From: Candidatus Bathyarchaeota archaeon RBG_13_38_9
GTDB taxonomy: Archaea; Thermoproteota; Bathyarchaeia; 40CM-2-53-6; RBG-13-38-9
Length of the DNA stretch: 33,153 nt
Assembly (NCBI GenBank): GCA_001775955.1
Contig: MEZD01000001.1
Span: 75,197 to 108,349, forward strand
Direction of reading: 5' to 3'
Notes under the pieces: model-generated
Database searches by the model: none
Seen by the model: only the letters and a program-made list of their open reading frames with translations
Told to the model about the DNA's origin: nothing
Part shown: positions 24,952 through 33,014 of the stretch, piece after piece
Layout of the letters: each line of letters begins with the position of its first letter
Numbering within the stretch: the stretch's first letter is position 1
Position numbers and translations under genes: made by a program

Positions 24952-26148
24952 CTAACGTGAACAATAGAACACTTCTTTTCCATTAGTGTCCCACATTTGC
25001 TCCTCTGTCCATACAATATGAGCTTGCTCACTTGAAGCGGCGATAGCTTGATCATATTGCCATTGATATTCGCTTAGTTTTATCGGTGTTTCCCAATTAG
25101 TAGCGGAAAGATCACCGCTTGTATAGTACAAATCCATTCCCATATATTCTGCATTTCTCAGATCTTGCCAAACTAAGTGGACTGTTTTATCGGCTACAGC
25201 TATCCTTGGATAATTCTGTATCTTACTGTCGGTAGTTATCCTAGTATCATTTGACCAAGTTTTTCCATAGTCTGTACTGGCGATAAGCCAAATATCAATC
25301 CATGAATCAAAAAAGGCTCTGAAATCCGACCAAGTAATATAGACACGATCTTCAATTGCTGCAACGTCTGGATATTGTTGCCAAGCACCTTCCGTTGGTA
25401 ATCTATTCTCTGTTAACCATGTCTTTCCACCATCTACACTTCTAACATAGTATACTATGATTCCCTTAGACCCTCCAGGTGGGTAATGCCATTCTCTATG
25501 ATCCTCATAGACAACATAGACATAATCACCATAGGCTGCAATCGACTGTCTCCATTGGATAGATGGGTTTGAGGTAAGTCTCTGCTCTGAATCCCAACTT
25601 AATCCAGCATCAACACTTCGTCTGTAATAGATGTCATAATTTGTTGAAGCCATATTTCGTTCATCCAGCCAAGCTAGATGCACATATTCGTCGTATGCAG
25701 CTATACGAGGATCCCATTGATTTGCATTGAATGTTAGTTGTTCTTCAGATTCCCAACTGTTTCCGCCATCTTTGCTGTGTTTTATGTAAATGTCGCTTCC
25801 AGTTTTATCGAAGTTACGTTTGTCTTCCCAGACAACATATACATTATCTCCATATGCTGAGATATCCGGATTTTGTTGGTTTGCAAGATTATTTGTTATC
25901 ACTATAGGGGAAACCCAAGTATTTCCTCCGTCAGTGCTTCGCCTGTATAAAATGTTAGATCCTTGACTGTTGTCTTCCCACACAACATGTACTACGTCTC
26001 CAATCACTGCAACCCTTGGTCTAGATTGATTGTAAATATTTTCACTTAGATTCTTACTTTCACACTGCGCCTCTGCTTGACTTAAAAATGTGGGTGATAA
26101 TATTACTAATAATAAAATAAATGCTAAACTGAATTGCAGGAATTTCAT
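24952..26148 (-). CDS. Secreted BNR/Asp-box repeat beta-propeller (sialidase-like fold)
   Basis: A signal peptide (LQFSLAFILLLVILSPTFLSQAEA) is followed by about seven repeats of the type VHVVWEDN...YRRSTDGGNTW. Asp-box motifs S-x-D-x-G-x-x-W are visible as STDGGNTW, SKDGGNSW, SVDAGLSW, SVDGGKTW and STDYGKTW. These form blades of a six- or seven-bladed propeller, as in sialidases, but the arginine triad and the other catalytic residues of true sialidases are not obvious. A binding or structural role on the cell surface is as likely as glycosidase activity. It lies just upstream of the anchored rhodanese. Confidence 0.82.
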   Translation of the reverse strand: MKFLQFSLAFILLLVILSPTFLSQAEAQCESKNLSENIYNQSRPRVAVIGDVVHVVWEDNSQGSNILYRRSTDGGNTWVSPIVITNNLANQQNPDISAYGDNVYVVWEDKRNFDKTGSDIYIKHSKDGGNSWESEEQLTFNANQWDPRIAAYDEYVHLAWLDERNMASTNYDIYYRRSVDAGLSWDSEQRLTSNPSIQWRQSIAAYGDYVYVVYEDHREWHYPPGGSKGIIVYYVRSVDGGKTWLTENRLPTEGAWQQYPDVAAIEDRVYITWSDFRAFFDSWIDIWLIASTDYGKTWSNDTRITTDSKIQNYPRIAVADKTVHLVWQDLRNAEYMGMDLYYTSGDLSATNWETPIKLSEYQWQYDQAIAASSEQAHIVWTEEQMWDTNGKEVFYCSR

Positions 26149-26215
26149 ATGTATCTTTTCACACAGTTACTATTATTCTTTTTATCCATATTGAGTTTGA
26201 ATATGAAAAAATTGG

Positions 26216-26857
26216 TCATATCTTGTATTTCTCATAATTTAGACAGAATTTTGCATCTTTAATCTTGTAGGCACTATAAGCTTCCTGAATTATGTTAAAT
26301 GCTTCTTTGGAATTCTTAGCTAGAAAAAGTAATTCAACGTCTTCTTTATTTAACAATTCATTTTTGAGCGGCCATTTCTTAACCCAATTTATTAAATCAA
26401 TCCACATTTCTCCCAGTAAAATGATTGGTACATTACAAATTTGCTTGACTTGCATGAGTTGCCATGTGTATAAGAACTCCAACAATGTTCCCACTCCTCC
26501 TGGAGCAACTACAACAGCATTGGAGAGACGCATAAAATTGTCTAGTCTATTTGAGAACTTATCAAATTCTTTCTTTATATCCAGATGGGCAGCTACTTCT
26601 TGCTCAAAAGGGAGATTAATTCTTAATCCAACTGAGTGAGCTTTATCATTGTTCCTGCCCACGTGATGCCCCTCGCTTGCAGCATTCATTAGACCGGGCC
26701 CCCCTCCAGTAACTAGATCCATCCCCGCTTCAGAGATCATTTTTGCCAATTCGAATATTGAAGCATATATCGGATCACCCTTTGCGATTCTTGCCGACCC
26801 AAAAATTGTTACTCGAAAATGTTTCTCTAAAAATTCCTTGTCAAGATCAATACCCAT
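26216..26857 (-). CDS. LOG-family (TIGR00730) Rossmann protein
   Basis: The 213-residue protein has FGSARIAKGDPIYA near the N-terminus, LVTGGGPGLMNAASEGH, and the diagnostic PGGVGTLLEFLYTWQLMQ (PGGxGTxxE). Family members are nucleoside 5'-monophosphate phosphoribohydrolases (LOG) often misnamed lysine decarboxylases. The active-site Arg and Glu positions appear kept (the PGGVGTLLE Glu). In archaea the physiological role is unclear, perhaps nucleotide salvage. It stands alone on the minus strand, diverging from the acyl-CoA synthetase gene across about 170 AT-rich bases. Confidence 0.88.
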   Translation of the reverse strand: MGIDLDKEFLEKHFRVTIFGSARIAKGDPIYASIFELAKMISEAGMDLVTGGGPGLMNAASEGHHVGRNNDKAHSVGLRINLPFEQEVAAHLDIKKEFDKFSNRLDNFMRLSNAVVVAPGGVGTLLEFLYTWQLMQVKQICNVPIILLGEMWIDLINWVKKWPLKNELLNKEDVELLFLAKNSKEAFNIIQEAYSAYKIKDAKFCLNYEKYKI

Positions 26858-27029
26858 TGAAAAAACCTTTCAAACTAGTTTACTTAAGCCGAAAACGATT
26901 ATGATAAAAAACCTTTTTGTTTATAATAAAAATACTTACAAATTTCAATAAAATATTTTCAAAAGTTTCTACATTATCTTAGACTTATTCAATGACTTAG
27001 CGATTTCAATATATATCATAATGTAGCAT

Positions 27030-28421
27030 ATGATAGGATTTCAATCCAAGGAGACACAGCCTTTGAGCGACGATGCAATAAGATCGATTTTTGAGCCAAA
27101 TTCAATTGCGGTAGTTGGAGCATCAAGAAATCCAGAGAAAGTTGGGTATTTAATTCTTAAAAATTTACTCGAGAGTGGTTTCAAAGGTAAATTATTTCCC
27201 ATCAATCCAAAAGTCGATGAGATCCTAAGTTTAAGGACATACCCCTCGCTTGAGGATGTAAGTGAAGATATTGATCTTGCAGTCATTGTTGTGCCAGGAA
27301 CAATTGTTCCAAATGTGTTAAAGGAATGCGGAAAGAAAGGAATTAGATCTGTCATTGTAATTTCAGGCGGTTTTCGTGAATCTGGAAAAGAAGGAGAAGA
27401 ATTAGAGAAATTAGTAATTAAAATCATTAATGAAACAGGAATCCGTTTAGTCGGTCCCAACTGTATTGGTGTAGACAATCCCTATATCGGTATGTCAATG
27501 TGGGTCGGCGTCAAAAAGAAAGGGCCAATATCGATAGTATCTCAGAGTGGCCTCGTTGGAACCGCTTTCCAATGTTGGGCAGAAAAGGAAAGCATCGGAA
27601 TTAGCAAATGCATATCATTAGGAAACCAAGTTGATGTTAATGAAATTGACATCTTAAGATATTTCGAAGAAGACCCCCACACAAAAACCATCGCTATGTA
27701 CCTTGAGGGCATTCAAAATGGAAGAGAATTCATGAAAGTGGCCTCCGACGTATCAAAAAAGAAACCTATAATAGCATTAAAAGGAGGTCGAACCGAGAAA
27801 GGCATCAAGGCAGCAAAATCACATACAAGATCGCTCTCCGGAAAAAGTGAGATCTTTGAGGCAGCAATAAATCAATCAGGCATTCTTAGTACAAGTAGTC
27901 TCGAAGAGCTCTATATTTATTCAAAAGCATTATCCTTTTTACCTTTACCGAAGGGCCGAAGGGTACTCATCATAACATCATCTGGAGGAGCAGGCATTAT
28001 GGCTGCCGATACGGTTGATAGGCTTAATTTAGAACTGCCTTCCATTTCAGATGATGTTGAAAAACGTCTGCGTCAAGTGTTGCCTAGCTATTGTGTATTT
28101 GACAATCCATTCGATGTGACGACTACCACAGTAGAATCATTTCAGCTGGTGATGGAGGAAAATCTTGAGGATGAAAATATTGATGCGTTTCTACCTATCT
28201 TTGCAGATCCTCTCCCACGTGCAGCTGAAGCTGTGAAAACTGTTGCGAAGAAAACTAACAAACCTATTGTAGTTTGCTATGTTGGCGGTGGTAAGGTCGA
28301 AGACATTGAAAAAGAAAAGATGCATGAAGCTGGGATTCCTGTTTTTTCAACACCTGAAAAAGCTGTCACAGCTTTGTATGCATTGGTAAGATACAATGAA
28401 CTTCAAAGCAAGAATGTTTAG
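27030..28421 (+). CDS. ADP-forming acyl-CoA synthetase, alpha-type subunit
   Basis: The 463-residue protein contains a CoA-binding Rossmann domain (SIAVVGASRNPEKVGYLILK), a middle domain with LVGPNCIGVDN and SIVSQSGLVGTAF, and the phosphohistidine segment AAKSHTRSLSGKSEIFEAA. This is the architecture of the alpha subunit of archaeal ADP-forming acetyl-CoA synthetase, which conserves energy as ATP from acyl-CoA. Most homologues read SHTGSLAG; Arg replaces Gly here. The ATP-grasp beta subunit is not encoded in this window, so it must lie elsewhere or the protein acts otherwise. AATATATATC sits about 18 bases before the ATG. AlaX follows 82 bases later on the same strand. Confidence 0.9.
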   Translation: MIGFQSKETQPLSDDAIRSIFEPNSIAVVGASRNPEKVGYLILKNLLESGFKGKLFPINPKVDEILSLRTYPSLEDVSEDIDLAVIVVPGTIVPNVLKECGKKGIRSVIVISGGFRESGKEGEELEKLVIKIINETGIRLVGPNCIGVDNPYIGMSMWVGVKKKGPISIVSQSGLVGTAFQCWAEKESIGISKCISLGNQVDVNEIDILRYFEEDPHTKTIAMYLEGIQNGREFMKVASDVSKKKPIIALKGGRTEKGIKAAKSHTRSLSGKSEIFEAAINQSGILSTSSLEELYIYSKALSFLPLPKGRRVLIITSSGGAGIMAADTVDRLNLELPSISDDVEKRLRQVLPSYCVFDNPFDVTTTTVESFQLVMEENLEDENIDAFLPIFADPLPRAAEAVKTVAKKTNKPIVVCYVGGGKVEDIEKEKMHEAGIPVFSTPEKAVTALYALVRYNELQSKNV

Positions 28422-28503
28422 CACTCACGTTTTCAAGTTTATTTAAAATATAGGTATTAGACAGAGTAACTCTTCTAATTATAAAATCTAGGATTTGGAA
28501 TCT

Positions 28504-29214
28504 ATGACAAAGCCTCTCTATTTGGATGACGCATATCTTAAGGAATGTGAAGCAACTGTATCCACTGTAAATGATTCAAAATACATCATATTAGACGAAA
28601 CTATATTTTATCCAAAAGGTGGAGGTCAATCCAATGATATTGGTACTATAACAAAGGGGAACGATATTTTCAATGTCGTGTATGTAGTAAAGTTCTCAGG
28701 AGAGACTTCCCATGAAATCGATAGACCGGGTCTAAAGGTCGGAGATAGAATTCAATGTAAACTTGATTGGGAAAGACGATACAAGTTGATGCGAAGTCAC
28801 ACAGCTGCCCATACCTTAATAGCAATATTATGTAACAAAACAAAAGCCCTCGTAACGGGAAATGATCTCACAACTGAGAAGACCAGATTTGATTTTAACA
28901 TAGAAAATTTTGATAGAGATATCTTCATGAGTTGTATCGATGAAGCGAACGATCTTTTCAAAAAAAATATACCTGTGAAGACTTACGAATTACTACGAGA
29001 AGAAGCTCTAAAAATTCCTGGAGTAATCAAAATGGCTGAAGCACTTCCACCTCAAATATCAAAATTGCGAATTGTAGAAATAGAAGGATTCGACAGACAA
29101 GCTGATGGCGGAACACATGTAAAAAATCTGAATGAAGTAGGTCAAATAGAATTCATGAAAGCTGAAAATAAAGGAAAGAATAACAGGCGAGTATACTACA
29201 GAATCGTTCTATAA
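28504..29214 (+). CDS. alaX: Alanyl-tRNA editing protein AlaX (AlaX-M type)
   Basis: This free-standing editing enzyme deacylates Ser-tRNA(Ala) or Gly-tRNA(Ala). At about 236 residues it has both the N-terminal beta-barrel with the glycine motif FYPKGGGQSNDIG (M type) and the editing domain. Zinc ligands His-x3-His are in MRSHTAAHTL. The second ligand pair normally reads CGGTH; here it is ADGGTHV, with Asp in the cysteine position. I am unsure how common that is within AlaX-M proteins. ATG 28504 is preferred over the TTG at 28495. It follows the acyl-CoA synthetase gene and converges with the HgcAB fusion. Confidence 0.9.
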   Translation: MTKPLYLDDAYLKECEATVSTVNDSKYIILDETIFYPKGGGQSNDIGTITKGNDIFNVVYVVKFSGETSHEIDRPGLKVGDRIQCKLDWERRYKLMRSHTAAHTLIAILCNKTKALVTGNDLTTEKTRFDFNIENFDRDIFMSCIDEANDLFKKNIPVKTYELLREEALKIPGVIKMAEALPPQISKLRIVEIEGFDRQADGGTHVKNLNEVGQIEFMKAENKGKNNRRVYYRIVL

Positions 29215-29235
29215 CGTGCGCTCCAGTCCTAAGCA

Positions 29236-30312
29236 TTAGACTGTTAATGTTAGAGCTCCTGTGGGACATTGAGAAACACATGCTTCACAAGTTACACAGT
29301 TTCCGGGATATTTATTTAACATCTTTTTGTGTTCCTCCACCATTTCAAATACTCCTTTGGGACAGATGTCATAACACATGCCACATTTAGTACATTTAGA
29401 TTGGTCAAGAACTATCGTGCTATTTACTATCTTTGATCTACCGCCGAACTTTATGTTTCCAAGTTTCTGAATTCCTATCTTGACTAATATTGGGTCAAAT
29501 TGGCTTTTTTGTAATGGAGTTGCTCCATCAAAATCAATTCCTATTATTAGGATTAAACCCATGGCTATGAATAGAAGATTCTGGATATACTTGGTTTGGT
29601 TGATAGCTAGAAAGTTGAAGGAGATAACTCCGATTACTATTAGAATTTCCAAAAACAGTATTTTCCGCCATCCTGATTTTCCAGGAATGAATGGTTGCAG
29701 ACCATACATTAGGAATATCAAACCCCAGCCTAACAGAATGACCTCAGCAAACCAATCCTTCGAGAAAAATTCTATGATTATTAAAACAAAGATTAGGAAA
29801 GTCGTGGATATACCAAGGCCGACGTCAATTCGATCAATAAAAGGCCATCTTACTCTGCGCATTTTGTCCGTTTTCTTGAGTCCATCGTTCACATATTCTG
29901 GTATATCCTGTGCATATACAGGACCGAACTTGCAATCCCATCCTGTTTCTTTCTTTACAAGTTTAACATCAATTCCAGCAGCTGAAAGCTGAGGTAATAT
30001 TAAAATTCGATGTTCAACTTTCTCATCGATATTAGAAGTCTTGACTACTGGGATTATAGAATGAGCTGTAAAATTGGATCCTCTTGCAGCGCACCAAACA
30101 TTGATACCATTTGTTGGCACTACTAGCAGATAACAATCCTGATTTTTGAGATATTGAGTTAATCTCTTTACTGTGAGATCAAAATTAGCTGTGACGAAGA
30201 CTGGACTATTTTTATTTGGATTTCCAAAAATTCTTACTCCGGGTTCTACAGAAAGTGGCATTAGACGAAAAAAGGTTCCAAAAAATGTTCTTAAAATCTC
30301 TTTGAACTTCAA
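29236..30312 (-). CDS. Fused HgcA-HgcB-like corrinoid membrane protein with two 4Fe-4S clusters
   Basis: Residues 35-165 match the corrinoid-binding domain of HgcA: PVFVTANFDLTVKRL, the cap-helix motif GINVWCAARG with Cys74 as predicted lower cobalt ligand, HRILILPQLSAAGID, and FGPVYAQDIP...MRRVRWP. Four or five transmembrane helices follow (165-262), ending in IGIDFDGATPL, analogous to the HgcA C-terminal signature. Residues 300-358 are a dicluster ferredoxin like HgcB: CTKCGMCYDICP and CVTCEACVSQCP. In mercury methylators HgcA and HgcB are separate proteins; fused versions are known in some archaea. The canonical N-V-W-C-A-A/G-G-K reads NVWCAARG here, and the C-terminal cysteine pair of HgcB is absent (tail PTGALTLTV). 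A methyl-transfer role on another substrate is likely. It starts five bases after a methyltransferase gene. Confidence 0.88.
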   Translation of the reverse strand: MKFKEILRTFFGTFFRLMPLSVEPGVRIFGNPNKNSPVFVTANFDLTVKRLTQYLKNQDCYLLVVPTNGINVWCAARGSNFTAHSIIPVVKTSNIDEKVEHRILILPQLSAAGIDVKLVKKETGWDCKFGPVYAQDIPEYVNDGLKKTDKMRRVRWPFIDRIDVGLGISTTFLIFVLIIIEFFSKDWFAEVILLGWGLIFLMYGLQPFIPGKSGWRKILFLEILIVIGVISFNFLAINQTKYIQNLLFIAMGLILIIGIDFDGATPLQKSQFDPILVKIGIQKLGNIKFGGRSKIVNSTIVLDQSKCTKCGMCYDICPKGVFEMVEEHKKMLNKYPGNCVTCEACVSQCPTGALTLTV

Positions 30313-30317
30313 TCTGA

Positions 30318-30977
30318 TTACTCCTTTTGGCCAACAAATAATGCGAATGAATCGATGAAGCTTCTCCGTTCACAAATAATTTTGAACCCTGCATTCGTCA
30401 TTGGGCCTTTGATGTCTTCTAATGTTTTAGTTGAAGTCTGAGTGAGAAGATAGGTTATTAGTGCTAAGGGAATTCGTATTGATGAGTGTACTATATGTTT
30501 CCATGATGATCGAGGTTTTACCTCATCCGCAATTATGATTAATCCATTAGGTCTTAGTATTCGATAGGCTTGACTTAATACATATTTTTGTTCATCAGCG
30601 TATAACTCACTAAAAACTAATGTACTGACAATTCTATCGAATGTATTGTCATTGAATGCTTTTTCCATTTCGATGGCACCCATTTCTTCAAGTTGAATTT
30701 TTTCAATCAAATTGTGTTCCCGAACTTTTCGTTCTGCTATTGCTAACATTTGACTTGATTTATCGAATGCAACTACTGATGCTCCTTTCTTAGCACAGGA
30801 TATTGCCAAGGTTCCAGTGCCACAGCCAATTTCTAGGACTTTATTACTTTCATGAACATATTCTTCAACGATCTCTTGCTGCATTCTCCTGTCTTGTCCG
30901 AAAGATATCAAATTTATTCCCATATCGTACCGTTGGGGTGCCGATTCTAGGATTTTCATAAAAACGTAGCTTGCCAT
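30318..30977 (-). CDS. SAM-dependent class I methyltransferase in operon with the HgcAB fusion
   Basis: The 219-residue protein has motif I VLEIGCGTGTLAISCAKKG, an acidic strand VVAFDKSSQM, motif ...FDRIVSTLVFSELY, and PNGLIIIADEVKP, the UbiE/Erg6-like class I pattern. The C-terminal part has a hydrophobic stretch (IRIPLALITYLLTQ), suggesting a lipid or membrane substrate. It is the upstream gene of a two-gene unit: its stop is followed within five bases by the HgcAB start. It might supply or accept methyl groups in the same pathway, or modify a hydrophobic metabolite. The true substrate is unknown. Confidence 0.85.
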   Translation of the reverse strand: MASYVFMKILESAPQRYDMGINLISFGQDRRMQQEIVEEYVHESNKVLEIGCGTGTLAISCAKKGASVVAFDKSSQMLAIAERKVREHNLIEKIQLEEMGAIEMEKAFNDNTFDRIVSTLVFSELYADEQKYVLSQAYRILRPNGLIIIADEVKPRSSWKHIVHSSIRIPLALITYLLTQTSTKTLEDIKGPMTNAGFKIICERRSFIDSFALFVGQKE

Positions 30978-31017
30978 CTACTAGCTCCATTTAGAATTAA
31001 ATGCTGAACATTAATGA

Positions 31018-31209
31018 AAGAATTGGTATAACAAAAGTAAGCGCGCGCTAATAGATGAAACAGGTGTTAGAATACATTTCATACTTTTTGGAGACGATGC
31101 CCGACATACTCCTGGCGGCACTTACATGACGATCTGTGGCGGTCTCAAAGATTCAGATGGAAAATATTGGAAATCGTCTATTAGAGTTTGGAGATTTAAG
31201 GCTGTTTAG
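31018..31209 (+). pseudogene. Open frame without start codon, probable gene remnant
   Basis: This is a 63-codon open frame, too short for the track and without a usable start. It ends ...GDDARHTPGGTYMTICGGLK then SDGKYWKSSIRVWRFKAV and TAG. Composition (Gly, Trp, Tyr, acidic) looks like real coding sequence and not random AT-rich translation. The only in-frame ATG lies two thirds of the way in. It begins just at the AGCGCGCGCT palindrome, which would be translated KRAL. I do not recognise the protein; it may be the last part of a gene destroyed by rearrangement. Confidence 0.35.
31040..31049. repeat. AGCGCGCGCT palindrome, copy 3
   Basis: This is the third copy, with the longer context AGTAAGCGCGCGCT shared with the minus strand of copy 1. 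It sits between the methyltransferase and the next membrane-protein gene, inside the start-less open frame. Confidence 0.8.
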
Positions 31210-31249
31210 TACACTATCGTTTCCATTTCTTTTTTTGTTTTATGATCAA

Positions 31250-32311
31250 TTATTTTTTCGCTATTTTCCATAAGACCATACCAATTAGAACTGTCAAGAA
31301 TATCAATGAGGGAGAAAGAAGAATTGCTTGTATTGACACACTTGAGATTGCAGCTTCCACTGCGTAACTCAACCAGTACATATGCATAAGTAATATTCCA
31401 AGGAAGCTTCCAATAGCGATTTCTGAGAGAACAATTTTTTTCGCCGCCCATCCGAATATTTCAAGGAGAATAATTGTCGCTATTATGAAGAATAGAATTC
31501 TTGTCACCAGTTCTAGTGTTTGATTGAAATAGAGATATGGTAACGACATGTCAATGAACAATGTTAAACCTGCGAATGCGATTATACTGGCGAAGGTATA
31601 GTTAAGATCAAACGTTATTTTACTGGATCCTTTATCTGGAATTTGCCCTCTCAACAGCCATACAATGAAGAGAATTAATAGAGCATATGCAGAAAGGATT
31701 CCTACGAAAAACATTAGTGAGATGTCAAACGAGATTCCATAAAGGAAAAAGATTGTTGGGACTGTTAGAGTTAGTAATGTTGAAACAATTTTGAATAGAA
31801 CTGCTATAGATAAATTGAGTTCGTATTTAGTTGCGACATAGTATGCAATTAAAGCTACCCAACCAAATTGTATTACTACAAGTGATAGCCTTTCGAGCAT
31901 TACTAGAAGTGTGAATATTGAGGATGCAATATCTATTGGCAGCAACCCTGCGATGGCTAGAGTGAAAGCTTCTCCTACACCGAATCCTAAGGCGAATGTT
32001 AGATATCCATATAGATTCAGGTTTTTGAGTCGTTCATGTCTTTGAAGAAAGAGATAGACGGCTATTACTTCGATTAACTCGACTATGGTAATCGTTAGAA
32101 AGTAAGGTATTGTATCAGGATTCGCCAAGAACGGGAAACTATCCCAGAGAACTGTTAGCAAGACCAACTTTGTAGCAAGAGCACATGCCCAGCTTAGCCA
32201 ACCAATAAGGAAAATACCAAGGTTCGGTCTGAATTTTACTATGGCTACTATGAGTGCTATTAGACCTCCCGCGAACAATGTCAGACTATTTAGAAAATAC
32301 ATAGGAAACAC
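31250..32311 (-). CDS. Polytopic membrane protein, possibly YhfC/PrsW-like
   Basis: The 353-residue protein has about ten predicted membrane helices covering nearly its whole length and ends in a short basic KIAKK. The segment LNLYGYLTFALGFGVGEAFTLA followed by MLERLSLVVIQFGWVALIAYYV recalls YhfC/PrsW-type intramembrane proteases, which place catalytic Glu and His in such helices; the Glu residues are here but the expected His is Gln, so activity is doubtful. If that resemblance is accidental, this is simply an unclassified membrane protein. It lies 69 bases downstream of the zinc-ribbon gene on the same strand. Confidence 0.6.
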   Translation of the reverse strand: MFPMYFLNSLTLFAGGLIALIVAIVKFRPNLGIFLIGWLSWACALATKLVLLTVLWDSFPFLANPDTIPYFLTITIVELIEVIAVYLFLQRHERLKNLNLYGYLTFALGFGVGEAFTLAIAGLLPIDIASSIFTLLVMLERLSLVVIQFGWVALIAYYVATKYELNLSIAVLFKIVSTLLTLTVPTIFFLYGISFDISLMFFVGILSAYALLILFIVWLLRGQIPDKGSSKITFDLNYTFASIIAFAGLTLFIDMSLPYLYFNQTLELVTRILFFIIATIILLEIFGWAAKKIVLSEIAIGSFLGILLMHMYWLSYAVEAAISSVSIQAILLSPSLIFLTVLIGMVLWKIAKK

Positions 32312-32380
32312 TTGATCAAATGAATTCTTAGACTGATATTAAAGACAAATATGAAGTCTTCCCTTTACATTGTTGTATGT

Positions 32381-32941
32381 TTATTGTTTCTCTCCACAAT
32401 TTTGACAGAAATCGGACTGAAGTGGTAGAGAGGTTCCACATTTAGAACAAAAATGGGCTTGAGTGGGTTTAATCTGTTTTTGGTTAGCAGCGACGAAAAC
32501 AAGGTTAGATGAAGTAAGTTTATTGATCTTTAGAATGTTTTTCAGTGTACTTCCAACTTCTGATGGTGTACCATTTGATTCTATAGATACAATCCTTTGA
32601 TCTAGAACAATATCTGCTTTCACCGTCACTTTTTCTTGTGTCTGATAGATTTGTTGAAGAAATTGTGAACTGATATTAAGAAGCTCATAAGCTACAGTTT
32701 CCTTAAGAATAGTCAAAGTTAATTCTGGATAGAAAGGGGGAGTGGGATATCCTGGTGGAGGATCAGGTATCACAACGATCTGGGTCTTGAATCCTTTCTT
32801 TTCGAGTCTACCAGCTAACTCTGTCAGAGAAGGATTTTCTTGAGTTCCAGGATTCTTCCAGATTATCACATCAAATCCAGAATCAATGTATGGTTTTATA
32901 AAGTCCAATGGAGAGGACGGAGAATTCATTGTTGAGGCCAA
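32381..32941 (-). CDS. Zinc-ribbon protein of unknown function
   Basis: The ORF gives 186 residues: an alpha/beta N-terminal part (GFDVIIWKNPGTQENPSLTE, then TQIVVIPDPPPGYPTPP) and a C-terminal double-CxxC zinc ribbon FCSKCG...DFCQNCGEKQ. The start is uncertain: the track begins at TTG 32941, and ATG 32929 is a second choice. In the same frame, open sequence with protein-like content (PLEEVECPKIISVNSRDSEA) continues upstream to about 33030 but offers no ATG, GTG or TTG. The N-terminus may therefore be longer and begin at a non-standard codon. Function is unknown. Confidence 0.65.
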   Translation of the reverse strand: MASTMNSPSSPLDFIKPYIDSGFDVIIWKNPGTQENPSLTELAGRLEKKGFKTQIVVIPDPPPGYPTPPFYPELTLTILKETVAYELLNISSQFLQQIYQTQEKVTVKADIVLDQRIVSIESNGTPSEVGSTLKNILKINKLTSSNLVFVAANQKQIKPTQAHFCSKCGTSLPLQSDFCQNCGEKQ

Positions 32942-33014
32942 ATCTTTCGCCCAGATTTCTTGATCATAGTAACTGTTTAAAGCTTCGGAATCTCGTGAAT
33001 TGACACTAATTATC

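Noticed and set aside
26292-26639. 115-residue plus-strand ORF opposite the LOG gene, and similar antisense ORFs opposite icd, ggr, acd and HgcAB
   Set aside because: These are shadows of strongly supported genes and show no independent motifs.
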